From Haemophilus sp. (lineage in GTDB: Bacteria > Pseudomonadota > Gammaproteobacteria > Enterobacterales > Pasteurellaceae): 64,000 nt of DNA. The notes under the pieces were generated by a model that worked only from the letters and a program-made list of their open reading frames with translations, was not told where the DNA came from and searched no databases. The stretch is taken from assembly GCA_019423025.1 (NCBI GenBank), contig JAHZCD010000002.1, forward strand, positions 289,731 through 353,730, written 5' to 3'. The translations under genes and the position numbers were made by a program. This document shows, piece after piece, positions 27,228-35,316 of this stretch (position 1 is the stretch's first letter; every line of letters starts with the position of its first letter).

Positions 27228-27554
27228 TTAAGCTTTTTTCAAGAACTCTGATTTCAACATGATTTTGCCACAATCGACATTGTGATCTCCGTTAACTAAA
27301 CGGATATTTTTGAATTTCGTGCCTTTCTTCAACACTTCAGATGAACCTTTTAATTTCAAATCTTTAATCAAAAGTACATCATCACCATCGGCTAATAAAT
27401 TACCGTTGCTGTCTTTAACAATCAGTTGATCTTCATCGGCTTCAACTGCTTCGTTACCATTCCATTCATTACCGCAATCAGGGCAAACAAAATTCACAGA
27501 ATCGTGATAAACATATTCACCTTTACATTTTGGGCAAGCTGGCATTTGATCCAT
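27228..27554 (-). CDS. yjdM: YjdM/PhnA-family zinc-ribbon protein
   Basis: Small protein of the family formerly called PhnA; its function is not established despite the older alkylphosphonate label. I choose the ATG giving MDQMPACPKCKGEY (108 residues), which has AAGGA eight bases upstream, over a longer upstream frame. The N-terminal zinc ribbon has CPKC and CPDCGNEW. The C-terminal domain has the family sequence LIVKDSNGNLLADGDDVLLIKDLKLKGSS. It converges on pheA and diverges from ytfJ. Confidence 0.88.
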   Translation of the reverse strand: MDQMPACPKCKGEYVYHDSVNFVCPDCGNEWNGNEAVEADEDQLIVKDSNGNLLADGDDVLLIKDLKLKGSSEVLKKGTKFKNIRLVNGDHNVDCGKIMLKSEFLKKA

Positions 27555-27664
27555 TTCTTTTTCCTTCTTTATCTGATTTAAGCAAAGTATAATGCGCACG
27601 GAGTATAACAAAAAAGTGACTATTCGCCAAAAAATGGGCATTTCACGGAATTTATGAGGTATTT

Positions 27665-28225
27665 ATGAAAAAAATCATGCTTTTGAGCGCTGTGATGGGG
27701 AGTTTAATCTCAGCCAATACATTCGCTCACAATATTCAACCTAATCAACTTTTAGCCAATGTAACGGTTTCGGATAAAGGCGAAATCACTTTAAATGGCA
27801 ATGATGTAGCGTATAAATCGTGGAGCTCAACGGCATTACCTGGCAAAGTCCGTGTGATTCAGCATATTGCAGGCAGAAGTGCGGCAAAAGAGAAAAATCA
27901 AGCGATGATCGAAGCCATCAAAGCAGCTCATTTTAACCAAGCCAAATATCAAACCACGACCATTATTAATGCTGATGATGCCGTTGTGGGCACGGGTATG
28001 TTTGTGAAAAGTAGCGCAGAAAAAGGCAAAAAAGAAAATGCCCATAGCCAAGTGATTTTAGATGATAAAAGTGCGGTTAAAAATGCGTGGGGATTACGTG
28101 AAAAAGACAGCGTGATTATTTTGCTTGATAAAACCGGCAAGGTGCAATTTGTGAAAGAAGGTAAATTGACGGATGATGAAGTCAAAGAAGTGATTTCACG
28201 TGCAACAGCATTAATGGCGAAGTAA
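27665..28225 (+). CDS. ytfJ: YtfJ-family periplasmic protein
   Basis: The 186-residue protein begins with a signal peptide (MKKIMLLSAVMGSLISANTFA, cleavage after residue 21). The mature part resembles a thioredoxin fold: KVRVIQHIAGRSAAKEKN, a central segment with INADDAVVGTGMFVKSSAEK, and a C-terminal strand DKTGKVQFVKEGKLTDDEV. This is the conserved YtfJ family of unknown function. There is no CxxC active site, so it is unlikely to be a disulfide enzyme. Confidence 0.85.
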   Translation: MKKIMLLSAVMGSLISANTFAHNIQPNQLLANVTVSDKGEITLNGNDVAYKSWSSTALPGKVRVIQHIAGRSAAKEKNQAMIEAIKAAHFNQAKYQTTTIINADDAVVGTGMFVKSSAEKGKKENAHSQVILDDKSAVKNAWGLREKDSVIILLDKTGKVQFVKEGKLTDDEVKEVISRATALMAK

Positions 28226-28230
28226 TAGAG

Positions 28231-28261
28231 TAATAAGCGGAAGTTCTCTTCCGCTTTTTTA
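28231..28261 (+). terminator. Terminator of ytfJ
   Basis: AAGCGGAAG / CTTCCGCTT stem with a six-T tail. It overlaps the stop codon of the convergent anti-sigma gene. Confidence 0.85.
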
Positions 28262-28426
28262 TCCTTTGAAATCCTTCATTAATTTTCTCAATGTGCCACA
28301 ATTTCGTTGAAATTTACGGCAATGTGTACAGATGGCAAGATGCAAATTGAGCCCAATTTTTTCTTTAGTCATTAATGAGCGTTCTTGCGCATCTGAAATG
28401 AGTCGAGTCGCTTGGCGACATTTCAT
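28259..28426 (-). CDS. Small zinc-binding anti-sigma factor (ZAS, ChrR/MseR-like)
   Basis: A 55-residue protein (MKCRQATRLISDAQ to KDFKG) encoded 11 bp downstream of the ECF sigma gene with a TAAGGAG ribosome site. It contains HLAICTHC, a perfect HX3CX2C zinc anti-sigma motif (His29, Cys33, Cys36), with two more cysteines at positions 3 and 43. Such proteins bind the cognate ECF sigma factor and release it when the zinc thiolates are oxidised. The gene pair resembles the Neisseria meningitidis sigma-E/MseR module. The partner and redox role are inferred from motif and operon. Confidence 0.85.
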   Translation of the reverse strand: MKCRQATRLISDAQERSLMTKEKIGLNLHLAICTHCRKFQRNCGTLRKLMKDFKG

Positions 28427-28437
28427 AAAATCACTCC

Positions 28438-28986
28438 TTAAAGTTTATGAGATAAGCAGTTTTGAAGTTGTAAGCGAGCACGATAGAGTGTCGTGTGCAA
28501 GTTACTTATGCTTAGTTGATTTTCTTGGCAAATTTCTTCGGAAGATAATTCCAAAAACTCTCTCATCATAAAAATCTTGGCTTGTTTGGCTGGCAGGCAA
28601 GTTAAGCAAGTTTCAAAAATCAGCCAGAATTCTTCAGAATAGACCGCACTTTCGCTCAGTTCGAGATCGAGTGGAGAATGTTCAGCTTTCCAGTGGCCCC
28701 CTTCATCAAAGAAATGATTAGTTTGTTCTTCATCTTCAATTTCGGTTTCTAGCACTAATTTGCCTTTCTGGCGAAGAAAATCAATGATTTTATTTTTTAA
28801 GATAGCAAAGACCCAGGTCTTAAATGCCGCTTGTCGTTTAAATTGCTCAAGATGGTTAAATGCACTTAAAAAACTCTCTTGCACCAAATCTTCAGCTAAT
28901 ACAGAATCGCCCACCTGTAATGTGGCAAATTTCAGCATTTGCTCTCTAATTTGAGCCAAGTCTTTATTGGAAATTCCAGTTTTCAT
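28438..28986 (-). CDS. ECF-type RNA polymerase sigma factor
   Basis: The 182-residue protein has the two ECF regions only. Region 2 contains EDLVQESFLSAFNHL and AAFKTWVFAILKNKIIDFLRQ (residues about 33-73); region 4 contains LPAKQAKIFMMREFLELSSEEICQENQLSISNLHTTLYRARLQL. An acidic linker joins them. The adjacent HX3CX2C anti-sigma gene points to an oxidative-stress ECF of the kind that drives methionine sulfoxide repair genes in Neisseria. The divergent neighbour is a methionine-rich exported protein. Its targets in this genome are unknown beyond one candidate promoter next door. Confidence 0.9.
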   Translation of the reverse strand: MKTGISNKDLAQIREQMLKFATLQVGDSVLAEDLVQESFLSAFNHLEQFKRQAAFKTWVFAILKNKIIDFLRQKGKLVLETEIEDEEQTNHFFDEGGHWKAEHSPLDLELSESAVYSEEFWLIFETCLTCLPAKQAKIFMMREFLELSSEEICQENQLSISNLHTTLYRARLQLQNCLSHKL

Positions 28987-29004
28987 ATTTTTTCCTTGAA
29001 AAAA

Positions 29005-29036
29005 GTGTAAGAAATAGATTTCTCATTCGTCTAATG
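29005..29036 (+). promoter_or_regulatory. Candidate ECF sigma promoter for the Met-rich gene
   Basis: GTGTAAG (29005-29011) and CGTCTAATG (29028-29036) are separated by 16 bp. CGTC-type -10 elements are typical of ECF sigma factors and differ from housekeeping ones. The start would be near 29043, leaving a 55-base leader to ATG 29099. Inferred only. Confidence 0.5.
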
Positions 29037-29098
29037 ATAATGAAAGGGGAAACCTTTCCATCCAATGCTAATTATTCACAAATTAAGGAAGATTCAAA

Positions 29099-29419
29099 AT
29101 GAAAAATATTACTTCAAAAACAACCTTTACCGCTATTGCTGCACTTTTCTTCGCCACCAGTCTTTATGCGACCGATATGAAATCTAATGAAATGTCGATG
29201 GCAAAAGATTCCATGCCGATGACAAAAGACGCTATGCCAATGCAAAACGACAAAATGGCATCTGATGGGATGATGAAATCTCATGATATGAAATCTCACG
29301 ACATGACAATGGATAATATGAAATCAGAAGGAATGAAATCTGATGATATGAAAACAAAAGAAATGAAAGCAAAAGAAATGAAGAAAAAAGCAAAAACAAT
29401 GGAAAAACCGAAAATGTAA
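29099..29419 (+). CDS. Methionine-rich exported repeat protein (MXKDX type)
   Basis: The 106-residue precursor has a signal peptide (cleavage after about residue 24, TSLYA/TD). The mature 82 residues contain about 20 methionines and no cysteine, arranged in degenerate 5-residue repeats such as MAKDS, MTKDA, MKSHD and MKSEG, and end in a lysine-rich tail. It belongs to the low-complexity MXKDX repeat family, whose function is not established. Its position head to head with a redox-type ECF/anti-sigma pair suggests control by that sigma factor. A periplasmic oxidant sink or copper chelator is conceivable but speculative. AAGGA precedes the ATG. Confidence 0.82.
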   Translation: MKNITSKTTFTAIAALFFATSLYATDMKSNEMSMAKDSMPMTKDAMPMQNDKMASDGMMKSHDMKSHDMTMDNMKSEGMKSDDMKTKEMKAKEMKKKAKTMEKPKM

Positions 29420-29437
29420 TGCTTTCTTCTTAAAAGA

Positions 29438-29471
29438 AAAACTGCGGTCAATTTGACCGCAGTTTTTGTAT
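29438..29471. terminator. Terminator between the Met-rich gene and the cysS copy
   Basis: AAAACTGCGGTCAA / TTGACCGCAGTTTTT hairpin. It is a relative of the paired uptake-sequence terminators, with CTGCGG on both arms in place of GTGCGG. It probably is the original cysS terminator, now separated from intact cysS by the duplication. Confidence 0.82.
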
Positions 29472-29477
29472 CAAAGT

Positions 29478-29829
29478 GAGATTATTGTTTACGCCACGTC
29501 GTGCCGTTGGCGCCATCTTCTAACACGATACCCATTGCCGTAAGTTCATTACGTGCCGCATCTGCAGCAGCCCAATCTTTAGCAGCACGGGCTTCGTTTC
29601 GTTGTTTGATAAGCGCTTCAATTTTTGCGACTTCATCATCGTCAGAACCAGCTTGTAAGAATTTTTCTGGATCTTGTTGAAGTAAACCTAAGATACCCGC
29701 TAATTCACGTAAACGAGCAGCAAGACCATTGGCTTTTTCTGTATCTTCAGTTTTCAATTTATTGATTTCACGAGCCATTTCAAATAAGACAGAAAGAGCG
29801 TTCGGCGTATTGAAATCATCGTCCATCGC
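29478..29829. repeat. Direct repeat: copy of the 3' end of cysS (partner 30017-30368)
   Basis: About 352 bp match the 3' end of the intact cysS with an offset of 539 bp. I see four substitutions, about 99% identity. The match runs from GAGATTATTG just after the stop codon to the codons for AMDDD. Confidence 0.93.
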
Positions 29830-29934
29830 TTGCCCCAAGGTTATATAGTCGCCCTCTTGCATCCATTCATATTTAAAGCTGCGGAACCAACGCTCCATTG
29901 GAGCATTATCCCAACAGTTACCTAGGCGACTCAT
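29482..29934 (-). pseudogene. Chimeric ORF: IS3-family transposase fragment fused to a duplicated CysS C terminus
   Basis: The 150-codon frame starts MSRLGNCWDNAPMERWFRSF, the DDE-domain signature of IS3-family OrfB transposases, and continues to about residue 35. From AMDDDFNTPNALSVLF onward it is the last 115 residues of CysS, with one difference from the intact gene (KTEDTEKANG versus KTEDAEKANG). It lacks the CysS catalytic core and cannot charge tRNA. It is probably an accident of duplication rather than a working gene. Confidence 0.9.
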
Positions 29935-29967
29935 ACTTTGAGTTACCTGAATGAAGGTTGAGCGGAA
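29830..29967 (-). mobile_element. Remnant of an IS3-family insertion sequence
   Basis: On the minus strand this encodes LFRSTFIQVTQSMSRLGNCW onward to FKYEWM, the C-terminal catalytic part of an IS3 OrfB transposase, with a TAG stop upstream. No complete transposase, and no clear terminal inverted repeats, are present. The remaining ~50 bp up to 30016 are AT-rich and unassigned. Confidence 0.8.
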
Positions 29968-30020
29968 TAGCTACACCTTGAGTTTGAAAAAATGGAAAAT
30001 TGATGTGAAAAATTGCGAGA

Positions 30021-31400
30021 TTATTGTTTACGCCACGTCGTGCCGTTAGCGCCATCTTCTAACACGATACCCATTGCCGTAAGTTCATTACGTGCCGCAT
30101 CTGCAGCAGCCCAATCTTTAGCAGCACGGGCTTCGTTTCGTTGTTTGATAAGCGCTTCAATTTTTGCGACTTCATCATCGTCAGAACCAGCTTGTAAGAA
30201 TTTTTCTGGATCTTGTTGAAGTAAACCTAAGATACCCGCTAATTCACGTAAACGAGCAGCAAGACCATTGGCTTTTTCTGCATCTTCAGTTTTCAATTTA
30301 TTGATTTCACGCGCCATTTCAAATAAGACAGAAAGAGCGTTCGGCGTATTGAAATCATCGTCCATGGCTTCACGGAAGGCTTCCACAAAATTTTCACCGC
30401 CAAAAGCAACCGCACTTTGATCTGTGCCACGTAAAGCGGTGTATAAACGCTCTAATGCACCTTGTGCTAAGTTCAGGTTTTCTTCGCTGTAATTGAGTTG
30501 GCTGCGATAGTGTGCCGTTAATAAGAAATAACGCACCGCTTCTGCATTGTAGTGGTTTAATACATCACGAATAGTGAAGAAGTTGCCGAGGGATTTCGAC
30601 ATTTTTTCTTTATCTACCATAATCATGCCAGAATGGATCCAATAATTCACATATTGGCCCCCATGAGCACAGCAAGATTGGGCGATTTCATTTTCGTGAT
30701 GCGGGAACATTAGGTCAGAACCGCCACCGTGAATATCAAAATGTTCGCCAAGTTGTTTGCAGTTCATCGCTGAACATTCAATGTGCCAACCTGGACGGCC
30801 CGCACCCCATGGTGATGGCCAGCTTGGTTCGTTTTCTTTCGACATTTTCCAAAGCACGAAATCCATTGGGTTTTTCTTGATTTCATTAATTTCAATACGC
30901 GCACCGGCTTGTAATTGGTCAAGATCTTGGCGTGATAATTTGCCGTATTCCTTAAAGCTTTCTACATCAAACATCACATCGCCATTGTCTGCAACATAAG
31001 CATGACCACGTGCAATCAGTTTTTCCACAATCTCAATAATTTCAGGAATATGATGTGTCGCACGAGGCTCAAAATCTGGACGTAGTACGTTTAACGCATC
31101 AAAATCTTTATACATTTCTTGCACCATGCGATCTACAAGTTGATCGCAGGTTTCTTTGTTTTCTAATGCACGTTTAATGATTTTATCGTCCACATCCGTG
31201 ATATTACGCACATAAGTTAAATCGTAACCTAAAGAACGTAAATAGCGGGCAATCACATCAAAACATACAAAGGTACGACCATGGCCAATATGGCATAAAT
31301 CGTAAACGGTCACGCCGCACACGTACATACCCACTTTTCCTTCATGGATAGGTTTGAATATTTCTTTTTCTCGAGTGAGGGTATTAAAGATCTTTAGCAT
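30021..31400 (-). CDS. cysS: Cysteinyl-tRNA synthetase CysS
   Basis: Class I synthetase charging tRNA-Cys. I choose ATG 31400 (MLKIFNTLTREKE), giving the standard 459 residues; the longer frame upstream runs into the divergent ppiB promoter. Motifs are HIGH-type HIGHGRTF near residue 31, KMSKS in KEKMSKSLGNF, and zinc ligands in CGVTVYDLCHIG, ECSAMN and HHENEIAQ. The gene is intact, but its 3' end is duplicated and its original terminator now lies about 540 bp downstream past the IS fragment. Confidence 0.95.
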   Translation of the reverse strand: MLKIFNTLTREKEIFKPIHEGKVGMYVCGVTVYDLCHIGHGRTFVCFDVIARYLRSLGYDLTYVRNITDVDDKIIKRALENKETCDQLVDRMVQEMYKDFDALNVLRPDFEPRATHHIPEIIEIVEKLIARGHAYVADNGDVMFDVESFKEYGKLSRQDLDQLQAGARIEINEIKKNPMDFVLWKMSKENEPSWPSPWGAGRPGWHIECSAMNCKQLGEHFDIHGGGSDLMFPHHENEIAQSCCAHGGQYVNYWIHSGMIMVDKEKMSKSLGNFFTIRDVLNHYNAEAVRYFLLTAHYRSQLNYSEENLNLAQGALERLYTALRGTDQSAVAFGGENFVEAFREAMDDDFNTPNALSVLFEMAREINKLKTEDAEKANGLAARLRELAGILGLLQQDPEKFLQAGSDDDEVAKIEALIKQRNEARAAKDWAAADAARNELTAMGIVLEDGANGTTWRKQ

Positions 31401-31511
31401 ATTTTTTCTCTTAGAACTGGTTGGAAAACGACCGCACTTTTTCTGCTCATGGTGGCGCTTTCTCGCCATTTGTGGAATAATGAATGCCTTAATTTTCAAG
31501 AGGAAAACAAC

Positions 31512-32021
31512 ATGGTTACATTACACACAAATTTTGGCGATATTAAAATTAAACTTGATTTTGATAAAGCGCCAATCACTGCAGAAAACTTTTTAAACTA
31601 TTGTAAAAACGGTTTCTATGATAACACAATTTTTCATCGTGTTATTGATGGATTTATGATTCAGGGCGGTGGTATGGAAAGCGGAATGCGTGAAAAAGCA
31701 ACAAACGCACCGATCCAAAATGAAGCTAACAATCGTTTAAGTAACAAACGTGGCACAATCGCCATGGCGCGTACCTCTGATCCACATTCTGCAACGGCAC
31801 AATTCTTCATTAACGTGGCAGATAATGACTTCTTAAACTACCGTTCAAAAGAGATGTTCGGCCGTGAAGTGGTACAAGAATGGGGCTATGCCGTATTTGG
31901 TGAAGTGGTTGAAGGCATGGATGTGGTTGATAAAATCAAGAAAGTAAAAACCGGTAATAAAGGCTTCCACCAAGATGTTCCGACAGAAGATGTGGTGATT
32001 ACATCCGTTTCTGTCGAATAA
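31512..32021 (+). CDS. ppiB: Cytoplasmic peptidyl-prolyl cis-trans isomerase B (cyclophilin)
   Basis: Cyclophilin-type isomerase accelerating proline bond rotation. ATG 31512 (MVTLHTNFGDIKIK) gives 169 residues with no signal peptide, so it is the cytoplasmic form. Motifs include FHRVIDGFMIQGGG and SATAQFFINVADNDFLN. AAGAGG precedes the ATG. It is divergent from cysS. Confidence 0.95.
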   Translation: MVTLHTNFGDIKIKLDFDKAPITAENFLNYCKNGFYDNTIFHRVIDGFMIQGGGMESGMREKATNAPIQNEANNRLSNKRGTIAMARTSDPHSATAQFFINVADNDFLNYRSKEMFGREVVQEWGYAVFGEVVEGMDVVDKIKKVKTGNKGFHQDVPTEDVVITSVSVE

Positions 32022-32080
32022 TTAATTTGGTGTGTGGATGCGCAATCTACACACCTTTTTTTCTTAAGTGAAATAACGCG

Positions 32081-32869
32081 ATGCCTTTCTTCGATACTCA
32101 TACCCACCTTGATTATCTTCATCATGACACTGGTGAGCCATTAGCTCTGCTTGTGGAGAACGCTAAGCAAGCTGATGTGCAAAAAATTTTGATTGTGGCG
32201 GTAAAAGAATCGGATTTTAAAACAATCCAAAATATGACCGCACTTTTCCCTGAGCATCTTTATTGTGGACTTGGGTTACACCCTCTTTATATCAAAGAAC
32301 ATCAAGAGCATGATTTAGAGAAATTGGATACGGCATTATCCGTTCGTAATCAAAATTGTACGGCAGTGGCAGAAATTGGCTTAGAGTGTGCGATTCCAGA
32401 TTTATTGACGGATGAATTATGGCAAAAACAACAGCACTTTCTGGAGAGTCAGCTTTATTTAGCGAAGAAATACAATCTGTCGGTCAATTTACATAGTCGT
32501 AAATCCCACGAGCAATTATTCCGCTTTTTGAAACAGGCTAATTTGACAAAATGTGGTATGGTGCATGGTTTTTCAGGAAGTTACGATCAAGCAAAACGAT
32601 TTGTGGATTTAGGCTATAAAATTGGTGTAGGTGGTACCATTACTTATGAACGCGCGAATAAAACGCGCCAAGCGATTGCGAAGTTACCATTAGAGGCGTT
32701 GGTGTTAGAAACGGATACGCCTGATATGCCAGTGTTTGGCTTTCAAGGACAACCTAATCGACCAGAGCGGATAGTTCACACCTTTGAGGCATTATGCCGT
32801 TTAAGAAGTGAAAATGCTGAAGTCATTAAAGAAACGGCTTGGCAAAATAGCTTAACCTTATTCGGTTAA
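32081..32869 (+). CDS. yjjV: TatD-family metal-dependent hydrolase YjjV
   Basis: The 262-residue TIM-barrel protein begins FFDTHTHLDYL, the metal-binding HxH. It also has AEIGLE, VNLHSRKSH, MVHGFSG and the late LVLETDTPDMP. TatD relatives act as DNases in DNA repair or RNA quality control; the substrate of YjjV itself is unproven. Its 3' end overlaps the convergent nrdG by 4 bp. Confidence 0.88.
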   Translation: MPFFDTHTHLDYLHHDTGEPLALLVENAKQADVQKILIVAVKESDFKTIQNMTALFPEHLYCGLGLHPLYIKEHQEHDLEKLDTALSVRNQNCTAVAEIGLECAIPDLLTDELWQKQQHFLESQLYLAKKYNLSVNLHSRKSHEQLFRFLKQANLTKCGMVHGFSGSYDQAKRFVDLGYKIGVGGTITYERANKTRQAIAKLPLEALVLETDTPDMPVFGFQGQPNRPERIVHTFEALCRLRSENAEVIKETAWQNSLTLFG

Positions 32870-33333
32870 ACCTTAAAACGATAAATCACTTGATTGGCTG
32901 AACCACGCCAAACCAAGCTTGGGTCAGCCTGTTCTTGTATAAATTTTCCATCAATAAGCACATCAATATAAGGCAACATTTGACGTTGATAATCATCAAG
33001 TTCATCCAGTTTATAACCCGTCCACACCCAAATATCCTTATCAGGGCATTCTTTTTTTACACGCTGTACAAAAGGAAGTAAGGCTTCAACATTACGAGGA
33101 TGCATCGGATCTCCACCTGAAAGCGTGAGCCCTTGACGTTTAATGCGCGTATCTTTTAAATCATTGATGATCTGTTGTTCCATCGCTTCATCGAATAATA
33201 CGCCATTATCAAAAGACCAGCTCTTTTGATTGTAACAACCACGGCAACCATGCGTACAGCCGCTAACGAAAAGGGTGCAACGGGTGCCTTCGCCATTTAC
33301 AACATCTGTCGGGTAGTATTGGAGATAGTTCAT
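32866..33333 (-). CDS. nrdG: Anaerobic ribonucleotide reductase activase NrdG
   Basis: Radical-SAM enzyme that makes the glycyl radical on NrdD. The 155-residue length is normal. The [4Fe-4S] motif CTHGCRGC (CX3CX2C) lies at residues about 26-33, followed by LTLSGGDPM, the SAM-binding GGE-like motif. Its partner nrdD is about 9.5 kb away on the same strand rather than adjacent as in E. coli. Confidence 0.93.
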   Translation of the reverse strand: MNYLQYYPTDVVNGEGTRCTLFVSGCTHGCRGCYNQKSWSFDNGVLFDEAMEQQIINDLKDTRIKRQGLTLSGGDPMHPRNVEALLPFVQRVKKECPDKDIWVWTGYKLDELDDYQRQMLPYIDVLIDGKFIQEQADPSLVWRGSANQVIYRFKV

Positions 33334-33395
33334 GGTTTTGCCTTAAAAGTGCGGTTGATTTTCTCGTCAAATTCACCGAATTGATAAATTAACCT

Positions 33396-33424
33396 TTGCA
33401 ATACAGGGCCAATTCTTGCATAAT
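33396..33424 (+). promoter_or_regulatory. Promoter of the 4.5S RNA gene
   Basis: TTGCAA and CATAAT with an exact 17-bp spacer. The start would be near 33431, just upstream of the RNA. Confidence 0.7.
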
Positions 33425-33451
33425 AACCCACCTAATCGCATTGCGATATCA

Positions 33452-33565
33452 ATGGAAATCTTCTCGGTCTCTCGCAACGGTGTCCGGTTTACTCGGTCAG
33501 GTTCGGAAGAAAGCAGCCAAAGTCGGAATTTCTGTGTGCCGAGAATAAGCTGGGAAGATTTCCAC
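33452..33565 (+). ncRNA. ffs: 4.5S RNA of the signal recognition particle
   Basis: The 5' end TGGAAATCTTC pairs with GAAGATTTCCA at the 3' end. The apical domain carries the conserved GGTCAGGTTCGGAAGAAAGC core with the GGAA tetraloop, the Ffh-binding site. Length is about 114 bases. It binds Ffh to target nascent membrane proteins to the Sec machinery. Exact mature ends are estimated. Confidence 0.93.
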
Positions 33566-33585
33566 CCAACTTATCCTTTTTTATT

Positions 33586-35316
33586 TTACACTCGCTCAAC
33601 TAATTGTTTGAAGAACCCTTTTTCTAATTGCAATAATTCTGTATAAGTGCCTTTTTCAATTAGCTTCGCTTCATCAATCACACAAAGTTCATCAAATTGC
33701 TCAATCGCCGTTAAGCGGTGAGTCACCATAATTAAGGTTTTATTCTCAGCATGGGCAAGAATCAAACGCAGAATTTGGCGCTCAGTTTCGCGGTCTAAAC
33801 CTTCAGTTGGCTCATCTAATAATAAAATTGGCGCATCGTTAAGCAGAATTCGAGCCAAGCCTAAACGGCGTTGTTCTCCACCCGAAAGTGGACGGCCGCC
33901 ATCACCTAACCAAATATCTAAGCCTTGTTCTTGTTCCAACAATTTGCCTAAACCGACTTGATTTAATACCTCGATCATTTTTTCATCTGAAATATTGACC
34001 GCACTTGCGAATTGCAGATTTTGACGAAGTGTATCGCTAAATACATGAATACGTTGTGTTAAAAAGCAGAATTGGCTACGTAATGTGTCTTCTGCATAAT
34101 CAGCAATTGGCTTGCCAGCAAGGAATAATTCTCCTTGGTTGGCATCATAATTACGCACTAAAAGCTGTAATAACGTGGATTTCCCGCTACCTGTTTTACC
34201 TAAAATTGCGACTTTTTTGCCTTTTTGAATGGTTAAATTCAGGTTTTCTAAGGCACGATTTTGACGTTCAGGATAAGTGAAAGAAAGATCTTTCGCTTCA
34301 ATTAATGTAGTAGCGTTGTGATCGAACTCCGCTTTGCCATTAAAAGTCACTAATGGTTGCTGTTCGATAATGTCAGTTACACGTTCAGCTGAAGCAATCA
34401 CTTGCCCGATATGTAAGAACGCTGAACCTAATGGCATTAAGATTTCAAACGATGCAAGGGCGGCAAAAGTGAAGAGCGCAATAAACGCCATACGATATTC
34501 ATCGTTACCAAACTCCGCTTGTGAGCTAAACCATAACATTGCGGCGATAATCAAACCATTTAAAAAGAGTGAAAGGGCGGTTGAAAATCCGCTTAAATTG
34601 GCTTCTTTTTGCTGGTCTGCTTGCCAATTTGCTTCGGTTTTAGCCATGTTATCTTTCAATTTATCTTCGGCATTAAAAAGCAATAATTCAGCTTGCGCTT
34701 GGATAAATTCTAAGAATTGAGTGCGGTAAAGTGCACGTGAATGCACGAGTTTATCACCGAATTTTTTACCAAGTTGGTAGAAAACGGTTGGAATAACCAA
34801 TACCAATAAAAGCAGGCTCACACCTAGACCTAAGGCTAAAGGTGCATTGACGAAGCTTAGACCAATGCACATAGCTAGAATCACAAAAATAGCCGTAATA
34901 AAAGGCGCAATTAAGCGAAGATATAGGCTATCGAGGGTATCCACATCCGATACTAAGCGGTTTAGTAAATCGCTGTTACGGTAGCGATTTAACACCGCAG
35001 GGCTTAAGGGAATAATCTTCTCAAAAACTTGTACCCGTAATTTAGCCAAAATGCGGAAAGTTGCATCGTGTGTGACCAACTTTTCGAAATAACGGAAAAG
35101 GGTACGGCTAATAGCAAGCCCACGTACAGAAGCAGAAGGGTAGAAGAAATTAAATAACGTGCCAAGACCTGCAATAGCCGTTGCGGCTAAAAACCAACCA
35201 GATGTGGTCAGCAAGCCTATGCTAGATGCAAGGCCTGTAATCATCAAAACTAAGCCTAAAAATAAAGGCAACTTGGCGAATTTAAATAAACGTAAAAAGG
35301 GAAGTAAAGCATGCAT
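33586..35316 (-). CDS. cydC: Thiol reductant ABC exporter subunit CydC
   Basis: Half of the heterodimeric CydDC exporter of cysteine and glutathione, needed for cytochrome bd assembly. The 576 residues contain six membrane helices, then an ATPase domain with Walker A GKTGSGKST, signature LSGGEQRR and Walker B LLLDEPTEG. Its start overlaps the cydD stop (TAATG), so the two are coupled. Confidence 0.92.
   Translation of the reverse strand: MHALLPFLRLFKFAKLPLFLGLVLMITGLASSIGLLTTSGWFLAATAIAGLGTLFNFFYPSASVRGLAISRTLFRYFEKLVTHDATFRILAKLRVQVFEKIIPLSPAVLNRYRNSDLLNRLVSDVDTLDSLYLRLIAPFITAIFVILAMCIGLSFVNAPLALGLGVSLLLLVLVIPTVFYQLGKKFGDKLVHSRALYRTQFLEFIQAQAELLLFNAEDKLKDNMAKTEANWQADQQKEANLSGFSTALSLFLNGLIIAAMLWFSSQAEFGNDEYRMAFIALFTFAALASFEILMPLGSAFLHIGQVIASAERVTDIIEQQPLVTFNGKAEFDHNATTLIEAKDLSFTYPERQNRALENLNLTIQKGKKVAILGKTGSGKSTLLQLLVRNYDANQGELFLAGKPIADYAEDTLRSQFCFLTQRIHVFSDTLRQNLQFASAVNISDEKMIEVLNQVGLGKLLEQEQGLDIWLGDGGRPLSGGEQRRLGLARILLNDAPILLLDEPTEGLDRETERQILRLILAHAENKTLIMVTHRLTAIEQFDELCVIDEAKLIEKGTYTELLQLEKGFFKQLVERV

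Noticed and set aside
27555..27641. Long form of YjdM with a hydrophobic N terminus
   Set aside because: The internal ATG 27554 has a good ribosome site and gives the usual 108-residue protein.
33345..33395. FNR site upstream of nrdG
   Set aside because: TTGAT halves occur, but no ATCAA lies four bases away.
34334..34720. Plus-strand open frame of 128 codons inside cydC
   Set aside because: Antisense shadow of a clear ABC transporter gene.
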